NCBI GenBank assembly: GCA_027533425.1
Contig: JAPZUD010000002.1
Coordinates: 248,001-312,000 of the forward strand
Direction: 5' to 3'
Length of the DNA: 64,000 nt
Source of the DNA: Beijerinckiaceae bacterium
GTDB taxonomy: Bacteria; Pseudomonadota; Alphaproteobacteria; Rhizobiales; Beijerinckiaceae
Part shown: positions 26,645 to 35,642 of the stretch, one piece after another
How positions within the stretch are numbered: the stretch's first letter is position 1
Layout: every line of letters starts with the position of its first letter
Program-made: the position numbers and the translations under genes
Notes under the pieces: generated by a model
Databases searched by the model: none
What the model was told of the DNA's origin: nothing
The model's input: the letters and a program-made list of their open reading frames with translations, nothing else

Positions 26645-28405
26645 TCACTTCACGACGAATTCGATGCGGCGGTTCTTCGCCTTGTTCTCGGGCGTATCAT
26701 TCGGCGCGACCGGAACGGTCTGGCCATAGCCGACCGGTTCGAGCCGCTCCGCCGGCACGCCGGCCCGGACCATATAGGCCGCGACCGTCTCCGAGCGCCG
26801 CCGGGAAAGCTCGGCATTGGACTGGAAATTCCCGTCGGTATCGGTATGCCCGCCGATCTCGATCCTCGAATTGACACAGCGAAGCGTGACAACGGTCAAC
26901 CGGTCGACAATGGCCCGGGATTCGTCAGACAGATCGGCCGAACCGGAGCGGAACCGCACCGTGCCGCGGGCCAATTCCTGATTGTAGAGCAACTGGCATT
27001 CCGGCGAGAGCGTGATGGGAGGCGGCAGCGGCAAGGTCCCGATTTCCGGTGTCGCTCGGAAACTCGCCGGCAGCAGGCGGGCCAGTTCCGACGCAATCTC
27101 GCTGCGGGCGAAGTCGAACAGGGCGGCGCCCTTCACCGACAGGCCAGTGCCGGACAGCGCGAATTCCCCGCCCGGCGCCAGGCGTGCCAGAGTATGGAAA
27201 CCGGCGCGAATGGCGCCGAGGAAATCTGCCGGCGCACCGAGGCCCTCGGCCAGTCGGTCCTCGACGCGTTCCCCCTCGAAGTAGCGCGCGGCCAGTTCAA
27301 GAATATCCGATTTCGTGCGGGCATCCGGGACGTAGCCGGTAAGGACCACGCCGCCGGCCTGCCGGGTCGCGCCGAAGACGTAGGGCCTGACAACGCGGGA
27401 CTCGACCGCCACCTGCGTGGCGGCGAAGCCGGTCGGCAGGGTGCGGAGGTCTGTCCGGATATCCTCCTCGGTGAAGAGATCGCGTGCCTTGCCCTGAAGG
27501 GTCACCCTGTCATCGGTCAGGGTGGCGCGGCCGCTTTCGAGCTTGGCCATTTCCCGGACAAGGAGCGAGGCCGCAGCAGTCCAATCCCCAGCCGGAGCGC
27601 CATCGGCCACACGGAGGCTCTCCCGGAAGGTTCCACCCAGCGCACGGGCATCGGCAACCAGCCGCGCCAAGGCCGCTTCAGACGGAACATGGCCGGAGAG
27701 CGTGAGGGCGTTGCCACTGCGCTCGATCGTGAAGGTAAAGGGCCGGACGATCGGCGGCAGGATGTCACCCGGCGCCAGCCCCTTGGCGAGCCGGCTGCCA
27801 GACGGTAGCGCGGCGAGACGCGTCCTGATCTCGGACAAGGCGTTGAAATCCTTCGCCCTTCCGGAAATCGAGAGATTCGTGTCGGAGAGGGTGAGCGTGC
27901 CTTCGCTGAGCTTGCCCAGCTCGGCAAGGCCGAAGGCCGCCAGCGCAGCGAAGCCGGTCGAAGCCCCCCGGGCCGGCTTGAGTTCATCGACAAGGGCGGC
28001 GCCGGGGAAGGCTGCCTTCGCGGCATCCAGAAGGGCCTGCCGAGCCTCTCCGGGCGGAACAGCGCCGGTCAACGTCACCTTGGCGCCATCGCGCAGGGCC
28101 GTGAAGATGAAGGGTGCAGCCTCCGGAAGAAGGGTCGTCCGGTCCGCGACCTGGCGCATCCCGAACAGGCCTTCGAGTTGGCCGCGCGCAGCGGCCCGCG
28201 CTTCGGGCGACGGCGCCTCGCCCGTCAGGATAGCATCGCGCCCCCCGAGCCCCGCCTTGGCCCAACCCTGCCCGGCCGTGGCCAGCCCGGATGTCGCGCG
28301 GGCCAACAGATCCTGCTCGACGCGACCCTGGTTCCAGAACCCGGCAAGGACGACAAGAAGTGCGAGGGGCAAAAGCCCCGAAATCCATTTCCGTGGCTGT
28401 GCCAT
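26645..28405 (-). CDS. OmpA-family protein with BON-like repeats
   Basis: A 586-residue envelope protein. A single transmembrane or uncleaved signal segment (WISGLLPLALLVVLAGFWNQ) is followed by a series of BON-like modules recognisable by VTLTGAVP, LTLSGHVPSE and VVLTGYVPD. The OmpA peptidoglycan-binding domain closes the protein (GGHTDTDGNFQSNAELSRRR, later NRRIEFVVK). The layout recalls mycobacterial ArfA. It likely spans the periplasm and grips peptidoglycan. The start MAQPRKW at 28405 is preferred to a frame beginning 84 nt earlier. Downstream comes the HhH membrane protein. Confidence 0.85.
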   Translation of the reverse strand: MAQPRKWISGLLPLALLVVLAGFWNQGRVEQDLLARATSGLATAGQGWAKAGLGGRDAILTGEAPSPEARAAARGQLEGLFGMRQVADRTTLLPEAAPFIFTALRDGAKVTLTGAVPPGEARQALLDAAKAAFPGAALVDELKPARGASTGFAALAAFGLAELGKLSEGTLTLSDTNLSISGRAKDFNALSEIRTRLAALPSGSRLAKGLAPGDILPPIVRPFTFTIERSGNALTLSGHVPSEAALARLVADARALGGTFRESLRVADGAPAGDWTAAASLLVREMAKLESGRATLTDDRVTLQGKARDLFTEEDIRTDLRTLPTGFAATQVAVESRVVRPYVFGATRQAGGVVLTGYVPDARTKSDILELAARYFEGERVEDRLAEGLGAPADFLGAIRAGFHTLARLAPGGEFALSGTGLSVKGAALFDFARSEIASELARLLPASFRATPEIGTLPLPPPITLSPECQLLYNQELARGTVRFRSGSADLSDESRAIVDRLTVVTLRCVNSRIEIGGHTDTDGNFQSNAELSRRRSETVAAYMVRAGVPAERLEPVGYGQTVPVAPNDTPENKAKNRRIEFVVK

Positions 28406-28520
28406 GGTCAAGTGATGCTCCCCTTCCGACCGACGGTGCGGATGCACTCTCCGCAGCGGCAGCGGGAAGGTCAAGAGCGTCCGAAACACGACCGTTCAAC
28501 GGCGAAATCACGATCGGGGA

Positions 28521-28553
28521 CAAAAACAGAAAAGGGGAGCCTTTCGGCTCCCC
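28521..28553 (-). terminator. Intrinsic terminator of the porin gene
   Basis: On the minus strand an 8-bp GGGGAGCC/GGCTCCCC stem with a four-base loop (28534-28553) is followed by TTTTCTGTTTTTG. It lies about 45 nt beyond the porin stop codon, a strong rho-independent terminator for a highly expressed gene. Confidence 0.9.
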
Positions 28554-28599
28554 AATCCTTGATCTCGCGATCGACGCGGTTGCCCGCGCCGTCAGGAGA

Positions 28600-29778
28600 T
28601 TAGAAGTCGCGCTGGAAGCGGATACGGCCCAGGAAGTTGTCCTTCTGGGTGCCGGCCGGGATCACGCCAGCCGAAGCCGACACGTTCCGGTAGGTCACTT
28701 CACCACCGATCAGGAAGCCCGGAACCGGGGTCCAGCCAACGGTACCGGTGACTTCAGCCGTGCGGATCGTGTTGGCAGCGCCGGTCGCGTCATGCTGGCC
28801 GTAGCCGGCAACGATACCAGCCCAAACGGTCGGCATGAAGTAAACCTGCACACCACCGCCGATGGTCCAGGTGCGCGTGGTGCGCAGCGAGGTACCAACG
28901 ACAACCGCGTCCGACGTGGCGATCGCGAAGCCGCCGACCGTCGTGCCACCGAAGCCGGTGTAGCTCGAGGCGCCGTCAGCATACGCAGCGTTCAACCAGA
29001 GGTTCGAGCCCTTGGCGAGCATCGGCAGGTTGAACTTCACGCCACCCGAGAGGGCCCAGCCGTACTTCGTGCTGATGCCCGGGGTAACCGTGCGGAGCTG
29101 ATGGACAGCACCGGCAACGTAAGCCGAACCCCAGGAAGCGTCATAGGCGAGCTTGCCAACGACGTCCGGCATGGCCTGGCCGCCGTAGCCGCCGCCGCCG
29201 GTGATCGCCGTGCGGCGCTCGGCGTTGTCGTCCAGGGCGATCGTGGCCGAGAAGCCGCCACCGAACGAGGCGGTGTAGCCGATCGAGTTCACGTACGAGA
29301 TATCCGAGAAGACGCCGAGACCGCCGCCGCCGAGGAACGACCAGGACCAGCCGTGTTCCCAAACCGGGGTCACGCGACCGGCGGTGAGGCCGCCGAACTG
29401 GATGAAGGCGTACTCGATGACCGGAGCATAGGCGGCGTTGTTGTCACGGCCGATGAAGCCGCGGACGTAGGTGCGCAGCAGGCCGTATTCGGTGGCCGTG
29501 CGGTGATCGTAGCCGAAGTAGCCACGAGCGCGGAACGTGTTCTTGTCCGCAGCGCGGGTCAGGCCGTTGTTGAAGATGTAGTCAGCGCGAACGCGGCCGA
29601 CGATCTTCAGGCACGACGTGGTGCCCGGAACGACGAAGAAGCCGGCACCGTAGGTCGGGCAGGTCTTCACATATTCAACAGCCGTCGGCTTCTTAACGCC
29701 GAGATCGGCAGCCGAGGCGCCGGCCACAGCGACGAGACCCGCCGCCGAACCGAGGAGAAGGCTCTTAACGAGCTTCAT
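28600..29778 (-). CDS. Outer-membrane porin (Omp2b-like)
   Basis: A 392-residue trimeric-porin-like protein of the Hyphomicrobiales porin family (Brucella Omp2b, rhizobial RopA type). A signal peptide ends at ASAADLGVKKPTAVEYVKTC. The CLKIVGRVRADYIF segment and an N-terminal Cys pair (CPTYGAGFFVVPGTTSC) are family marks, and the last residue is Phe (RFQRDF), as outer-membrane insertion needs. Glycine-rich alternating strands fill the rest. A strong ribosome site (GGAGGTACCACC), a strong terminator and a narrow codon set indicate very high expression. It allows diffusion of small solutes. Confidence 0.92.
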   Translation of the reverse strand: MKLVKSLLLGSAAGLVAVAGASAADLGVKKPTAVEYVKTCPTYGAGFFVVPGTTSCLKIVGRVRADYIFNNGLTRAADKNTFRARGYFGYDHRTATEYGLLRTYVRGFIGRDNNAAYAPVIEYAFIQFGGLTAGRVTPVWEHGWSWSFLGGGGLGVFSDISYVNSIGYTASFGGGFSATIALDDNAERRTAITGGGGYGGQAMPDVVGKLAYDASWGSAYVAGAVHQLRTVTPGISTKYGWALSGGVKFNLPMLAKGSNLWLNAAYADGASSYTGFGGTTVGGFAIATSDAVVVGTSLRTTRTWTIGGGVQVYFMPTVWAGIVAGYGQHDATGAANTIRTAEVTGTVGWTPVPGFLIGGEVTYRNVSASAGVIPAGTQKDNFLGRIRFQRDF

Positions 29779-30146
29779 GGTGGTACCTCCAAAGATTTCG
29801 AGACCAATCGGGAGTTTACGAATTTGGCTTTGGAGAACCGCTGCCTAGCCCGCTTTCCCTTGTCACCCGCTCTCTCCCCGGACCCCCCGAAAGAGAAAGC
29901 AAGTCAGCGACCGGAAACTCCCGTCGCGATTGGCACCATACTCATGCGGGATTGTCGTTCAACCTTCGAAACGGGGTTGGCCCGGTTCCGGGACGGCTTT
30001 TCAAACCCATGTTGCGGATAAGTCACGCCCCTGTGAACAGGCCAGCCGCATTCCGTGTCAAAACGAGTCGAATGGTAAGGAATTCTTCACGGATGGCCGC
30101 ATTTTCACCGCCGCGCAGCGGTTCCAGGCCGTAAAGGCGCCGGATT
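29779..30146. other. Porin upstream region
   Basis: A 368-base region between pssA and the porin gene. It holds the porin leader with its GGAGGT ribosome site and must hold the porin promoter. No -35/-10 pair could be picked with confidence; the stretch 29930-30130 is mixed in composition. No coding sequence, RNA gene or repeat was recognised. Confidence 0.5.
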
Positions 30147-30965
30147 TCAGCCGGCGGGATTCGGCGGCGACACGGCCCGATCCTGGGCTTCCCGGCGCCG
30201 GTAGCGCTGGATCGCGACGGGAATCAGCCCGACATAGAGCAGCGTCAGGGCGGAGATCGTCTCGAAGGGATGGCTGAAGGCCAAGGCCAGGACCACGACC
30301 GCGCCGCCGAGAATCGCCAGGACCCATTCGCGCGGTACCGGCGTGCCGAGGCCCTTGCCCGAGAAGGTCGGCAGGCGGGAGATGATGAGCGCGGTGGAAA
30401 CAGCCGTCCAGACGAGAATCATCACCGAATCGCCGGCAAAAGCGGGAATTCCGGACAGGGACAAGGTGAGCGGCAGCATCACCATCATGGCGCCGGCGGG
30501 CGCCGGAACGCCGACAGCATAGGCTTTCTGCCAGGCCGGACGCTCCGGCCCGTCGATCATCACGTTGAACCGCGCGAGCCGCAGGGCCATCGCGAACGCG
30601 AGAAGCAGGCAGACCAGCCAGCCCGCGGTTTTCAGGGCATGCAGCTTCCAGAAATAGAGAATCAGCGCCGGCGCACAGCCGAAGCTGACGAAATCCGCCA
30701 GCGAATCGAGTTCAGCCCCGAATCGCGACGTGCCCTTGAGCATCCGGGCGATCCGTCCGTCGATTCCGTCGAGGATCGCGGCCGCAAGAATCGCAATGGC
30801 GGCCGCCTCGAACCGCCCCTCGATGGCGAAACGCACCGCGGTCAACCCGGAAGCCAGAGCCGCGAGCGTGATCATGTTGGGGATCAGCAGGCGGATCGGC
30901 ACAGGGCGGAAGCGCCGCTGCGGCGGGGCCGGATCAGGCTCGAAGGGCGGAAAGATCGGGTCCAT
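30147..30965 (-). CDS. pssA: CDP-diacylglycerol-serine O-phosphatidyltransferase
   Basis: PssA makes phosphatidylserine from CDP-diacylglycerol and serine in the inner membrane. The 272-residue protein carries the CDP-alcohol phosphotransferase motif as DGIDGRIARMLKGTSRFGAE followed by LDSLAD (Asp residues coordinating metal). About eight hydrophobic helices follow LLIPNMITLAALASGLTA. It is 9 nt downstream of psd, forming the usual psd-pssA operon for phosphatidylethanolamine synthesis, though in reverse pathway order. The tail is short and charged. Confidence 0.93.
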   Translation of the reverse strand: MDPIFPPFEPDPAPPQRRFRPVPIRLLIPNMITLAALASGLTAVRFAIEGRFEAAAIAILAAAILDGIDGRIARMLKGTSRFGAELDSLADFVSFGCAPALILYFWKLHALKTAGWLVCLLLAFAMALRLARFNVMIDGPERPAWQKAYAVGVPAPAGAMMVMLPLTLSLSGIPAFAGDSVMILVWTAVSTALIISRLPTFSGKGLGTPVPREWVLAILGGAVVVLALAFSHPFETISALTLLYVGLIPVAIQRYRRREAQDRAVSPPNPAG

Positions 30966-30974
30966 GGCGCTCGG

Positions 30975-31673
30975 TCAGGCCACGCGGAAGCTGCGCGGCG
31001 GTTCTTTCGAGGAAAGGTCGCACAGAACGGTCTCGCCGCCAATCGCGCGCTGCCCTTCCGCCACAAGCGCCTGGGCGCCTTCGGGCAGGTAGATGTCGGT
31101 CCGGCTGCCGAAGCGGATCAGGCCGAACCGCTGGCCCGGGGACAGATCCTCGCCCTCGCGGACGAAGCAGAGAATGCGGCGGGCGATCAGCCCGGCGATC
31201 TGCACGCAGGCGATCGGGCCGGCGGGCGAATCAATCACCAGCGCGTTGCGCTCGTTGTCCTGGCTGGCCTTGTCGAGATCGGCATTGAGGAAGAGGCCCG
31301 GCGTGTAGGCGATCTTGCGGATCTTCCCGCCCGCGGGCGTGCGGTTGATATGCACGTCGAAGACCGAGAGGAAGATCGAGATGCGCAGGCGCGGCGCATC
31401 GCCAAGTCCGAGTTCGGCCGGTGGCGGGAAATAGCCGATCATGCTGACACGGCCATCGGCCGGCGAGAGGACCAGCCCGTCCCGCGTCGGCGAGACCCGC
31501 GGCGGATCGCGGAAGAAATAGGCGACGAAGGCCGGCAGGAACCAGAAGAGCCAGCCGATGGCCGGCACCAGCCAATGGACGAACAGAGCCAGCAGCACCG
31601 CAGCGATGATGAAGAGATAGCCTTCGGGATGCACCGGAACCACGAATTTCCGGATCGAATCAACAACCGACAT
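30975..31673 (-). CDS. psd: Phosphatidylserine decarboxylase (short, PSD-A type)
   Basis: Psd converts phosphatidylserine to phosphatidylethanolamine. At 232 residues this is the short form common in alphaproteobacteria. Two hydrophobic segments follow VVPVHPEGYLFII. LSPADGRVSMIG and SVFDVHINRTPAGG hold the conserved Asp and His. The Gly-Ser in LIRFGSRTDIY is the self-cleavage site that makes the pyruvoyl group. The start at 31673 (MSVVDSIRKFVV) is chosen on family fit. First gene of the psd-pssA unit. Confidence 0.93.
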   Translation of the reverse strand: MSVVDSIRKFVVPVHPEGYLFIIAAVLLALFVHWLVPAIGWLFWFLPAFVAYFFRDPPRVSPTRDGLVLSPADGRVSMIGYFPPPAELGLGDAPRLRISIFLSVFDVHINRTPAGGKIRKIAYTPGLFLNADLDKASQDNERNALVIDSPAGPIACVQIAGLIARRILCFVREGEDLSPGQRFGLIRFGSRTDIYLPEGAQALVAEGQRAIGGETVLCDLSSKEPPRSFRVA

Positions 31674-31914
31674 GCCGTTCCTTCTTTCTTCGGCGCCCGG
31701 CTCACAAGCGCGTGAGGTCATGACGCGGGCGGCTTTCTGCCCTGTTTCCGCCGCACCCTTACCGGCAGGCTGCGGGGCAGGCAAGGTTCAGCTTCGCGGA
31801 GTGCTGCACCGCACATCAAGGAATGGCCGGTCGGGCTCCGGTGAATGTGCACATTCACAGGTGGAGATCAGCCATTCGTGCCGAAACTTTCTGCCGGCTT
31901 TGCCAACTTGTCTC

Positions 31915-31943
31915 TTAATTGTCTTCCGTCTTTGGTATATAGT
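31915..31943 (+). promoter_or_regulatory. Candidate promoter of the 82-residue gene
   Basis: In an A+T-rich stretch, TTAATT (31915-31920) and TATAGT (31938-31943) are spaced by 17 nt. About 18 nt after the -10 lies AAGGAGGAGAACC and then the ATG. The -35 match is poor and the -10 match good. Confidence 0.4.
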
Positions 31944-31969
31944 CTCAACACAATAAAAGGAGGAGAACC

Positions 31970-32218
31970 ATGGATCACAATCTGGCCCTCTCCGCTGTCG
32001 GCTACGGCTCCGTCCGGGTGCTGCGCGAACGTGACTTCTCGACCGACCCGTTCCTGCTGCCGGCCAACTGGATCCTGAAAAAGCCGGATCCGGTGCAGTT
32101 CTGCCTCGAAGCTCTCGAAGTCGAGCATCCTGACTGGGTGGAAAAGATCGACGAGGAAACCCGCATCGCCATCCATGCCCGTCTGCGCGACGAAGCCCGG
32201 CGCGGCCGCATCCCCTGA
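31970..32218 (+). CDS. Small protein of unknown function (82 residues)
   Basis: I do not recognise this family. The 82-residue protein begins MDHNLALSAVGYGSVRVLRE and contains a PDWVEKIDEETRIAIHARLR helix, ending in the basic DEARRGRIP. It has no signal peptide or membrane segment, so it should be cytosolic. It has a near-perfect Shine-Dalgarno (AAGGAGGAG), a candidate promoter 27 nt upstream and a strong terminator 39 nt after the stop, so it forms its own transcription unit. This suggests steady or high expression. It lies between psd and the ABC exporter and faces away from psd. Confidence 0.85.
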   Translation: MDHNLALSAVGYGSVRVLRERDFSTDPFLLPANWILKKPDPVQFCLEALEVEHPDWVEKIDEETRIAIHARLRDEARRGRIP

Positions 32219-32256
32219 GTTCACGCGAGCATCCCCCCCCGCCCGCCCGCGTGATG

Positions 32257-32285
32257 GCGCCCCGTCCCCCCGGGGCGCTTTTTTT
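32257..32285 (+). terminator. Intrinsic terminator of the 82-residue gene
   Basis: The 8-bp stem GCGCCCCG (32257-32264) and CGGGGCGC (32271-32278), with loop TCCCCC, is followed by seven T (32279-32285). A classic rho-independent terminator 39 nt after the stop codon. Confidence 0.93.
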
Positions 32286-32310
32286 GTGTCGTGCCCGACC
32301 TCGAGCGTCT

Positions 32311-34200
32311 TCAGACTTCGAGTTTCTGGCGCAGGCTCGGCTCCTCGCCGGATTCGGCGCGCTTCAGCGTCTCGCGGGCGAGGTCGGCCTCGCGCTGCTT
32401 GTTCCACATGCCGGCATAGATGCCGCCCGAGGCCAGCAATTGCTCGTGCGTGCCGCTCTCGGCAATAATGCCCTTGTCCAGCACGATGATCCGGTCCGCA
32501 TTCACGACGGTCGAGAGGCGATGCGCGATGACCAAAGTCGAGCGGCCGCGGCTCATCCGTTCCAGCGCGTCCTGGATTTCCTTTTCGGTATAGCTGTCGA
32601 GCGCCGAGGTCGCCTCGTCGAGCACGAGGATCGGCGGGCCCTTGAGAATCGTGCGGGCAATGGCGACGCGCTGCTTCTCGCCACCGGAGAGCTTCAGGCC
32701 GCGCTCGCCGACCTGGCTGTTATAGCCATCCGGCAGCTGGCGGATCAGCGGATCGATCTGCGCCATGGTGGCCGCCTCGGCGATGCGATGCTCGTCCGCC
32801 CCGTCTTTCCCGTAGCCGATATTGTAGAGGATCGTGTCGTTGAAGAGCACGGTATCCTGCGGGACAATACCGATCGCCGCCCGCAGCGAGCCCTGCGTGA
32901 CCTCGCGGATATCCTGCCCGTCAATCAGGATCCGGCCGCCGATGACATCATAGAAGCGGAAAAGCAGCCGCGAGAGCGTCGACTTGCCGGCGCCGGAGGG
33001 GCCGACAATCGCCACAGTCTGGCCGGGCGGGACATCGAAGGTCACGCCCTTGAGGATCGCGCGCTCGGGCACATAATGGAAGTGCACATCCTCGAAGCGG
33101 ATATGCCCGTCGGAAACCTCGAGGGGCCGGGCTGTCGGCGCATCCTCGACCTCGGCCTCGCGTTCGAGCACATCGAACATCTTCTCGATATCGACGATGG
33201 CCTGCTTGATCTCGCGATAGACCATGCCCATGAAATTGAGCGGCTGGTAGAGCTGGATCATCAGGGCGTTGACCATGACGAAATGGCCGACGCTCTTCTT
33301 GCCGGCCATGACATCCACCGCGGCGATGGCCATGCAGACCGCCAGCGCGATCGTGAAGATCACCGCCTGCCCGGTATTGAGGAAGGCGAGCGAGGTATAG
33401 GTCTTGATCGAGGCCTTCTCGTAGGTGGCGAGGCTCCGGTCATAGCGGGCCGTCTCGCGCGCTTCCGCCCCGAAATACTTCACCGTCTCGAAATTCAGCA
33501 GCGAATCGACAGCCTTGGCATTGGCGTCGGTGTCGCTGTCATTCATGGCGCGGCGGATCTCCATCCGCCAGACCGTGGCGCGCACCGTGAAGGCGAGATA
33601 GATCACGATCATCACGCAGACGATGACGACATAGCGCCAGTCGAATTCGAGCGCGAAGACGAGGATGACGAGGCTGAACTCGACGATGGTCGGGATGAGC
33701 GTCATCAGCGTCATCCGGGTGAGTTCCTCGATGCCGTTGCGGCCGCGTTCGAGGACCCGGGTCAGCCCGCCGGTCTTGCGCTCGAGATGGAAGCGCAGCG
33801 AGAGGCGGTGCATATGGGTAAAGGTGCGCAGGGCCAGCCGGCGCACGGCATTCATCGCGACCTTGGCGAACAGCCCTTCTCTCACCTGGGTGAAGACGAC
33901 CATCAGGATTCGCGTCAGCCCATACAGCGCGCTGGCCAGGATCGGCGCGCCGACCAGCCAGGGCCAGACCGCGCCGGCCTCCATCTTGCCGCCGGTGGCA
34001 AGGACGAGCGCATCCGTCGCCCATTTGAAGGTGAAGGGCATCAGGATGGTGAAGCCCTTGGCGACGAGGATCAGGGCCAGTGAAACGGCGATGGTGCGCT
34101 GCAGATCGGGGCGATCCTGCGGCCAGAAGAAGGGCCAGAGCGTGCGCAAGGTGGAGACGAGCGACGCCTCGCGACGGAGGGAAGGAGACGGATTGGACAA
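32311..34200 (-). CDS. ABC exporter, Atm1/AtmA-like (permease fused to ATPase)
   Basis: A 629-residue half-transporter. Six transmembrane helices come first (KGFTILMPFTFKWATDALVL onward, with the family segment YFGAEARETARYD). The ATPase follows, with Walker A GPSGAGKST, signature LSGGEKQRVAIAR and Walker B ILVLDEATSALD. These features match bacterial Atm1 homologues (ABCB7 type), which export glutathione-linked species tied to iron-sulfur assembly or metal tolerance. No ATG fits upstream of the first helix; a TTG at 34200, six nt after AAAGG, gives MSNPSPSLRREASLVST and is proposed. It is divergent from the LOG gene. Confidence 0.88.
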   Translation of the reverse strand: MSNPSPSLRREASLVSTLRTLWPFFWPQDRPDLQRTIAVSLALILVAKGFTILMPFTFKWATDALVLATGGKMEAGAVWPWLVGAPILASALYGLTRILMVVFTQVREGLFAKVAMNAVRRLALRTFTHMHRLSLRFHLERKTGGLTRVLERGRNGIEELTRMTLMTLIPTIVEFSLVILVFALEFDWRYVVIVCVMIVIYLAFTVRATVWRMEIRRAMNDSDTDANAKAVDSLLNFETVKYFGAEARETARYDRSLATYEKASIKTYTSLAFLNTGQAVIFTIALAVCMAIAAVDVMAGKKSVGHFVMVNALMIQLYQPLNFMGMVYREIKQAIVDIEKMFDVLEREAEVEDAPTARPLEVSDGHIRFEDVHFHYVPERAILKGVTFDVPPGQTVAIVGPSGAGKSTLSRLLFRFYDVIGGRILIDGQDIREVTQGSLRAAIGIVPQDTVLFNDTILYNIGYGKDGADEHRIAEAATMAQIDPLIRQLPDGYNSQVGERGLKLSGGEKQRVAIARTILKGPPILVLDEATSALDSYTEKEIQDALERMSRGRSTLVIAHRLSTVVNADRIIVLDKGIIAESGTHEQLLASGGIYAGMWNKQREADLARETLKRAESGEEPSLRQKLEV

Positions 34201-34467
34201 GATGATGCCTTTCAGGCTGGCCCGGCAGCGGAGGGTCCTGCCCACCGCTTCGGGACCGGCTGTCCCTCGGCAATGGCTGGCAGGCCGGCCGGCGCCGACC
34301 GGTGAGTTCGGATTTTTTCTAATCTGGTCTGTCGCTCCGACGAATCCAAGCCTTCCTCGCGATCCGATGCAGAAATGCCGGCGGGCCGTGTTCGAAACGT
34401 CACGAAATCCTGCTTCCGCTCTTTGCGGTTGCTTGCCTTTTTCCGGCCTTCGCGAGACCTTGAGCCC

Positions 34468-35049
34468 ATGAAAAATACCTTGATTCGATCTGTCTGCGTC
34501 TTCTGCGGCTCCGGCAACGGCTCCGAGCCCATCTTCCTGCAATCGGCCGAAATGCTGGGCCGGGTGATGGCCGAGAACGGCATCCGACTCGTCTATGGCG
34601 GCGGCTCGCATGGGCTGATGGGGGCCGTCGCGCGCTCGGTCCTCGGTCATGGCGGCCATGTCACCGGCATCATTCCGCATTTCCTCAAGAACAAGGAGGT
34701 TATGCTGGAAGGCGCCCAGGAGATGATCGTCACCAACGACATGCACGAGCGCAAGCGGCTGATGTTCGAGAAGGCGGACGCCTTTGTCGCCCTGCCCGGC
34801 GGGATCGGGACACTCGAGGAAGTGGTCGAGCAATTGACCTGGGCGCAGCTCGGCCAGCACAACAAGCCGATCCTGCTTGCCAATATTGCCGGCTTCTGGA
34901 AGCCCCTGCTGGTCCTGCTTGCCCATATGCGGGAGTTCCAGTTCATCCGCGCCGGGCTCGAAGTGCAGTACCTGGTCGCTGAATCCGTGCCCGAGATCGT
35001 GCCGATGCTGGAACAGAGTGCGTTGATGAAGAGCCGGCAGAGCGCCTGA
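34468..35049 (+). CDS. LOG family protein (TIGR00730)
   Basis: A 193-residue Rossmann-fold protein of the LOG family, in which characterised members cut cytokinin riboside 5'-monophosphates (and likely AMP) to base plus ribose phosphate. The SVCVFCGSGNGSEP start, LVYGGGSHGLMGAVA, the MHERKRLMFEKAD stretch and the signature PGGIGTLEEVVEQ are all present. Older annotation calls these lysine decarboxylases, which is wrong for this motif set. The ATG at 34468 gives the family length. Confidence 0.93.
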   Translation: MKNTLIRSVCVFCGSGNGSEPIFLQSAEMLGRVMAENGIRLVYGGGSHGLMGAVARSVLGHGGHVTGIIPHFLKNKEVMLEGAQEMIVTNDMHERKRLMFEKADAFVALPGGIGTLEEVVEQLTWAQLGQHNKPILLANIAGFWKPLLVLLAHMREFQFIRAGLEVQYLVAESVPEIVPMLEQSALMKSRQSA

Positions 35050-35215
35050 GGCCTCGTCCACTTCCCGCGTGCTTTATCGTGAGTTGCGCAACTCCAACAA
35101 CTGCGCCATGACTTGTGGTGGGAAGCCCTTCGGGGCACGGGGGTACGGGACGCGCTCAGGGCACGAAGGAGCGCCGTTTCCATTCCAGCGGCATCGTGCC
35201 TGAGTGGAGAAAGCC

Positions 35216-35602
35216 ATGCGGATCGTGACCGGATTGGCGAGCGTCGTTCTTGTGATGGGTCTGGGCCATGGCGGCGCGGTGGCGCAGCAGGCCAATGCGC
35301 CGGCAGCGGCCCCCGCTGCCCCTCGAACGGCCCAGCGGGCCGTGCCGAAAAACGCGGCGGAGATCGTTCTCGCCAATGCCCGAAGCGGCGCGGTCGTAAC
35401 CGGTATTTCCGTGACGAGCGCGGCCGGCAAGTCCGTCGCAACGCTGAAGAAGCCGCTTGAACCGGGCAAGAAGATCACGATCAAGCTGCCGAAGAATTCG
35501 GGGTGCACCTTCGCGGTCAACGCTTCCTTCTCGGATGACGCGGAATTCGACCAGACCGACGTCAATCTCTGCATGGACAAGACGGTCCGCTTCACGGATT
35601 GA
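35216..35602 (+). CDS. Secreted protein of unknown function
   Basis: A 128-residue protein with a signal peptide (MRIVTGLASVVLVMGLGHGGAVAQ, cut after AVA or AQQ), then an Ala/Pro-rich linker. A 75-residue domain (AEIVLANARSGAVVTGISVT ... CTFAVNASFSDDAEFDQTDVNLC) follows, with two cysteines that may pair in the periplasm. I do not recognise the family, though the domain reads like a small beta-sandwich. The ATG at 35216 is chosen because GGAGAAAGCC is well spaced; a GTG lies 12 nt upstream. It faces cimA. Confidence 0.75.
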   Translation: MRIVTGLASVVLVMGLGHGGAVAQQANAPAAAPAAPRTAQRAVPKNAAEIVLANARSGAVVTGISVTSAAGKSVATLKKPLEPGKKITIKLPKNSGCTFAVNASFSDDAEFDQTDVNLCMDKTVRFTD

Positions 35603-35642
35603 GCGCGGCGGGCCGGTCCGCCGGCCCTCGCCCCGTTGGCCC

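Noticed and set aside
34201-35061. N-terminal extension of the ABC exporter frame
   Set aside because: The frame stays open upstream of the TTG at 34200 but runs antisense through the LOG gene, whose motifs are unmistakable; the added segment has no transporter features.
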